The translations under genes and the position numbers were made by a program. DNA of 64,000 nt, taken from NCBI RefSeq assembly GCF_017874035.1, contig NZ_JAGGKV010000027.1:1-64000 (forward strand). The letters are read 5' to 3'. Positions within the stretch are counted from its first letter, which is position 1, and every line of letters begins with the position of its first letter. Source of the DNA: Paenibacillus aceris. Its GTDB lineage: Bacteria > Bacillota > Bacilli > Paenibacillales > NBRC-103111. This document shows positions 61,005-64,000 of this stretch, one piece after another. The notes beneath the pieces are model-generated. The model did no database searches. It was not told the DNA's origin and saw only the letters and a list, made by a program, of their open reading frames with translations.

Positions 61005-61295
61005 GTGGAGGAAAAGATTACTTCGATGCTGGAGCATATGGCGAAGTCTCAACACAAGCTGGCTGACATCTTGGAGGCCAAACGCTTCATTGTTGCTCAT
61101 ATGGCAGAGATGGTGGGGCAAATACCGGATAAGGATCCATCTTTTGGAGATATCAACCCTTTGATGGAACATTCTCTTGACGTTGCGAAAGGAATAGCCA
61201 CCTATCTAAATAATCTAGCAGATTTAGAGGATGCTCTGGTGGATAATATAACGCCTATTATGAATATGATGAAGGAAACTCCTAGCTACGAATAA
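61005..61295 (+). CDS. Small helical protein 1, unknown
   Basis: A 96-residue acidic, fully helical-looking protein opening ITSMLEHMAKSQHKLADILE, followed by AKRFIVAHMAEMVGQIPDKD. The N-terminal pattern xxLExMAKSQxxLAxILEA is shared with the next two genes. GTG 61005 follows AAGGGAGG; the ATG at 60948 would overlap the promoter box. I recall similar small proteins in Paenibacillus under misleading names, but no function. Perhaps a structural or adaptor coat protein. Confidence 0.72.
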   Translation: MEEKITSMLEHMAKSQHKLADILEAKRFIVAHMAEMVGQIPDKDPSFGDINPLMEHSLDVAKGIATYLNNLADLEDALVDNITPIMNMMKETPSYE

Positions 61296-61312
61296 GGATA
61301 GAGGTGAAGACA

Positions 61313-61657
61313 ATGGACAGAACGGAAAGCTACTTATCTATCTTGGATGCCATGGTGAAAATCCAGTACAATGTGGCTTTAATATTAGAAGCCAAAGCTG
61401 TCCATGCGGAGAAATCCAGAAACTGGATTTGCAATCATTTATCTACAGCTGCCTATGAAGACAACGCAGCGCATGTCAAGGAATCGCAAAACATTCATGC
61501 GCAGCTGCTGTCTGTCATTGAAGGGGTTACCAAGATGGAGGTTGCGTTTGCCAAACATATGGGGGTATTGCTTGGAAAAGGCGAGGAGGCTTCAAGCGGA
61601 GGTGCGGGTGGCGGCTTCGGAGATTTGTTCGGTGTAGGAAGCGGTATGGAAAAATGA
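61313..61657 (+). CDS. Small helical protein 2, unknown
   Basis: A 114-residue protein. It opens YLSILDAMVKIQYNVALILE, then AKAVHAEKSRNW, aligned with protein 1. A helical middle (HVKESQNIHAQLLSVIEGVT) is followed by a Gly-rich tail (GGAGGGFGDLFGVGSG). ATG 61313 follows GAGGTGA. It overlaps the next gene by 4 bases (ATGA). The Gly-rich tail is absent from its two relatives. Confidence 0.72.
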   Translation: MDRTESYLSILDAMVKIQYNVALILEAKAVHAEKSRNWICNHLSTAAYEDNAAHVKESQNIHAQLLSVIEGVTKMEVAFAKHMGVLLGKGEEASSGGAGGGFGDLFGVGSGMEK

Positions 61658-61953
61658 GGTCCGAGGATAGAAAACAACTTATCAAATTGGATTTGTTAGA
61701 ATCACTGGCTCTCAGTCAACGCGCTTTGGCGCGTATTATTGAGAGTGTGACACAGTGTATTGAGGCTTCACCGCCATTAGCAAAGCAAGTAGCGGAGAAC
61801 TTAGACATTATTGCGAAATATCAGCAGGTTCTAACGAGAAAGATTACAGGCATACAGATCAGTGAGAAACATACAGGGACTCCAGCGCAGCCGTGGGTGA
61901 ATCCGCGAGCAAAAGTCCATTCAAAGTCCCCCTCTTCATCTAAGGTTAGATGA
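61654..61953 (+). CDS. Small helical protein 3, unknown
   Basis: A 99-residue protein. DLLESLALSQRALARIIESV aligns with the N-terminal motif of proteins 1 and 2. PPLAKQVAENLDIIAKYQQV forms a second helix, and the C-terminus is a basic Ser/Pro-rich tail (KSPSSSKVR). The start ATG overlaps the upstream stop. The end of the coding sequence is inside the terminator stem. No known domain. Confidence 0.7.
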   Translation: MRSEDRKQLIKLDLLESLALSQRALARIIESVTQCIEASPPLAKQVAENLDIIAKYQQVLTRKITGIQISEKHTGTPAQPWVNPRAKVHSKSPSSSKVR

Positions 61954-61967
61954 GGAGGGGTTATTTT
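61929..61967 (+). terminator. Terminator overlapping the end of small gene 3
   Basis: CCCCTCTTCATCTAA (61929-61943) pairs with TTAGATGAGGAGGGG (61946-61960) with one wobble, then TTATTTT. The stop codon (61951-61953) is inside the right arm. Confidence 0.9.
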
Positions 61968-62071
61968 AATTCCATTCCCTTTTGGCAATAAGCAAATTCA
62001 TCGATCCTTCTAGTCATTCGCCAATTTTTAGCCAAGCTGGGTTCATGCGTATGAATCTACAAACAGGTATT

Positions 62072-62080
62072 CATAGTATG
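62072..62080 (+). promoter_or_regulatory. Candidate sigma-K -10 box
   Basis: CATAGTATG, 8 of 9 positions of CATAnnnTA, 51 bases before the next start. No AC core at the right distance. Confidence 0.35.
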
Positions 62081-62130
62081 GAGGAAGGTTAGTGAGAATG
62101 ACCTATTTAGACAAGTAAGGAGTGAAATCG

Positions 62131-63561
62131 ATGAGGAAAACCTCTGTTGTAAAAACAAGAAAGCAGCTAAAAGATACAGCTCAAAAGCGAATTATGAAGA
62201 CAAGCGCGAAGAAAAAACAGCCGTTCAAGACGAGGAGATCTTTGCTTAATAAGCCTATGAGAAAAAGACAAGTAGTGCTAGCCACAATGCCGGTAGAACA
62301 ACCTGTAGGAACATATGAGTTGCATCAGCCTCCAACGTTAACAGAAACAGTTGATCCCGAAGTAATACCGCCATACATCGAACCCCAAGCGAAACCGCAA
62401 GTCATCGAACCTCCGCCGAATCCTGCCCCATTGGTTTTACAGAAAGGTGTAAACCTGATCGGTTACATTCGTACGGAAATCGGAATAGGTGAAGCGTGCC
62501 GATTAATGGCAAAGTCATTCGACACTGTAGAGCTTCCTTTTGGCATCGTTAATTTTGCTGATCCGGGCGCCAGGTCGGCAAGAAATAAAGATCTGACATG
62601 GATTCATAAGGAAATGGATGAGGTCCCGTTTCATGTTAACTTTTTTCATATGAATGCCAGTAATTTACGTGATGCCTATGACCGGCCTTTCCACCCGCTG
62701 GGTCGGGAAATTTTTAACAATCGCTTCAATATCGGGTACTGGGCATGGGAACTGCCGGATTTCCCGGATGAGTGGTGCAGCAGCTTTGAGCTGGTCAACG
62801 AGGTTTGGGCGCCGTCTCAATTTATTGTAGATGCCGTTAAGATGAAGTCTCCTCACCCCGTTGTGAAAATTCCTCATGCTATTCATGTGAAAAATGACCG
62901 TTCATTTGACCGAAAATCTTTTGGGCTCCCTGAAGAGCAATTTCTTTTTTTATGTATGTACGACACGCACAGTACGAAAGCGAGAAAAAACCCCCAAGCC
63001 GTTATCAGAGCGTTCAAGAAGGCTTTTCGACCTAGCGATTTGACAGTTGGTTTGGTCGTAAAAGTCAATAATCCAAACTCCAACCCACGGGATCTTGAAG
63101 ATCTTCTGCAGCAAATGGAAGGTTACTCCAACATTTATCTCATTCAACAAATTATGAACCGTGATCAGGTGGATACGCTGATTAACTCTACGGATTGCTT
63201 TGTTTCCCTGCATCGCTCGGAGGGATTTGGCCTTGTCATGGCAGAAGCTATGTACCTAGGTAAGCCGGTTATCGGCACGAATTGGTCTGGAAATACCGAC
63301 TTCATGAACGCTGACAACTCTTGTCCAGTGAATTATAAGCTTGTTCCGGTTGGTCGGGATATAGGGCCTTATAAAGCGCATCAAGTATGGGCTAAACCAG
63401 ATACAGAGCATGCGGCTCATTACATGCAGAGGTTGGTTCAGGATACCAAATGGAGAATGGCTATTGCGCATAATGGTAAACAAACCATCCGCTCCGAGTA
63501 CTCACCTTGGGTTGTAGGTCAACAAGTTAAAAAACGGTTATCTCAGTTAGGACTTATATAA
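62131..63561 (+). CDS. GT4 glycosyltransferase with basic N-terminal extension
   Basis: A 476-residue protein. The first 110 residues are strongly basic, then Pro/Glu-rich (KKKQPFKTRR, PPYIEPQAKPQ), with no signal. The GT-B part begins GVNLIGYIRTEIGIGEACRL. It has WAWELPDFPDEW and FELVNEVWAPSQF, and the EX7E motif is RSEGFGLVMAEAM, followed by GTNWSGNTDFMNADN as in the tandem copies A-D. ATG 62131 follows AAGGAG. The basic tail could bind polyanionic coat material (inference). Confidence 0.88.
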   Translation: MRKTSVVKTRKQLKDTAQKRIMKTSAKKKQPFKTRRSLLNKPMRKRQVVLATMPVEQPVGTYELHQPPTLTETVDPEVIPPYIEPQAKPQVIEPPPNPAPLVLQKGVNLIGYIRTEIGIGEACRLMAKSFDTVELPFGIVNFADPGARSARNKDLTWIHKEMDEVPFHVNFFHMNASNLRDAYDRPFHPLGREIFNNRFNIGYWAWELPDFPDEWCSSFELVNEVWAPSQFIVDAVKMKSPHPVVKIPHAIHVKNDRSFDRKSFGLPEEQFLFLCMYDTHSTKARKNPQAVIRAFKKAFRPSDLTVGLVVKVNNPNSNPRDLEDLLQQMEGYSNIYLIQQIMNRDQVDTLINSTDCFVSLHRSEGFGLVMAEAMYLGKPVIGTNWSGNTDFMNADNSCPVNYKLVPVGRDIGPYKAHQVWAKPDTEHAAHYMQRLVQDTKWRMAIAHNGKQTIRSEYSPWVVGQQVKKRLSQLGLI

Positions 63562-63646
63562 GAAAAGGTAAGAGGGATAAATGTCCCATTTTCATGAAAT
63601 CTTGCAAAGGGCTTAAACGTATGCCGTGCCCTTCGAAATGGATAAA

Positions 63647-63655
63647 CATACAATG
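63647..63655 (+). promoter_or_regulatory. Candidate sporulation -10 box
   Basis: CATACAATG matches the sigma-E/sigma-K type CATACANT, 42 bases before the GT2 start. A single box only. Confidence 0.35.
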
Positions 63656-63696
63656 GGAACGAAACTAAATGGCAATTGGCTCAGGAGGACGTGGAT

Positions 63697-64000
63697 ATGA
63701 AGAAGCGAGTGATACGAAAGAGCTTGAAGCCGAAAGCGAAACCTCGCCTTGCCTCCAAACCTTTATCCGAACATGAATCACCCAAAGTTTCGGTCGTCAT
63801 ACCGGCAATGAATGAAAGCAAGACGTTGGCCGCCGTCATTCGTCAGGCTCGATTGGTACATCCTTTTACAGAAGTAATCGTTGTCTGTAACGGCTCAACG
63901 GATGGGACAGAGAACATTGCCAGGAAGATGGGGGCAAGAGTGATATCCTTCAAGGAATCGTTAGGCCATGATGTAGGTCGAAGTATTGGTGCGATGCATG
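63697..64000 (+). CDS. GT2 glycosyltransferase, N-terminal part (runs off the window)
   Basis: ATG 63697 follows AGGAGG. The first 101 codons are visible: a basic start ([17 protein letters not shown]) and then a GT2 core, [37 protein letters not shown], and [13 protein letters not shown]. It resembles polyprenyl-phosphate-mannose-synthase-like or coat GT2 enzymes. The short basic leader recalls the preceding GT4 gene. The gene is truncated by the window edge, so length and C-terminal domains are unknown. Confidence 0.85.
   Translation, partial: MKKRVIRKSLKPKAKPRLASKPLSEHESPKVSVVIPAMNESKTLAAVIRQARLVHPFTEVIVVCNGSTDGTENIARKMGARVISFKESLGHDVGRSIGAMH

Overview
The window looks like a chromosome segment of an endospore-forming low-GC Gram-positive bacterium of the Paenibacillus type. 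It opens on the 3' end of a 23S rRNA gene and has strong Shine-Dalgarno sites. It carries homologues of Bacillus spore-coat genes (CotB, CotSA, CotS, YheC/D, and the YtcA/YtcB/YtdA types). Family assignments are read from motifs; no database was searched.

The first 24 kb is ordinary chromosome. It holds an rRNA end with three tRNAs (His, Gln, Leu) and then a DUF2294-type gene. Next is a purine-salvage operon: a spermidine/putrescine-type ABC transporter, a nucleoside hydrolase and adenine deaminase. After that comes an oxidase island with a lipoprotein cytochrome c, a Tat-signal gluconate-dehydrogenase subunit 3, a GMC flavoprotein, and its own TatC and TatA. Housekeeping genes follow: a YtoI-type CBS/HTH regulator, an SRPBCC protein, an aminotransferase, a GNAT acetyltransferase, a MocR regulator, malic enzyme, an MFS exporter and phosphatidylserine decarboxylase. 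Two non-coding stretches (about 12.6-12.9 kb and 15.9-16.2 kb) share short repeat motifs.

From 24 kb to the right edge almost every gene fits one theme, a spore-surface (coat or outer layer) glycan and protein system. It includes about a dozen glycosyltransferases (GT2, GT4, GT61 and GT7C types), among them four tandem GT4 paralogues and one double-GT4 protein with a C-terminal DNRLRE-like domain. Sugar-nucleotide genes could supply GDP-mannose, GDP-mannuronate, UDP-glucose, UDP-glucuronate and UDP-xylose. There are three kinase-like families: CotS/APH, two HipA-like proteins, and a kinase/pseudokinase pair. CotB-type small-module proteins and a YheC/D ATP-grasp protein are also present, along with three small helical paralogues of unknown function. 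At the centre is a giant protein of about 2100 residues made of 189 in-register decapeptides (37851-43520), with a short C-terminal domain ending NWIATGNK.

Several transcription units in this half have CATANNNTA-like boxes upstream, as expected for late mother-cell sigma-K promoters. No Wzx flippase or Wzy polymerase is seen, and the glycosyltransferases have no obvious membrane segments. The inferred working model is that the mother cell makes activated sugars and soluble transferases that decorate the giant repeat protein, or another coat component, in the cytoplasm before or during deposition on the forespore. The window ends inside a GT2 gene, so the cluster continues to the right.
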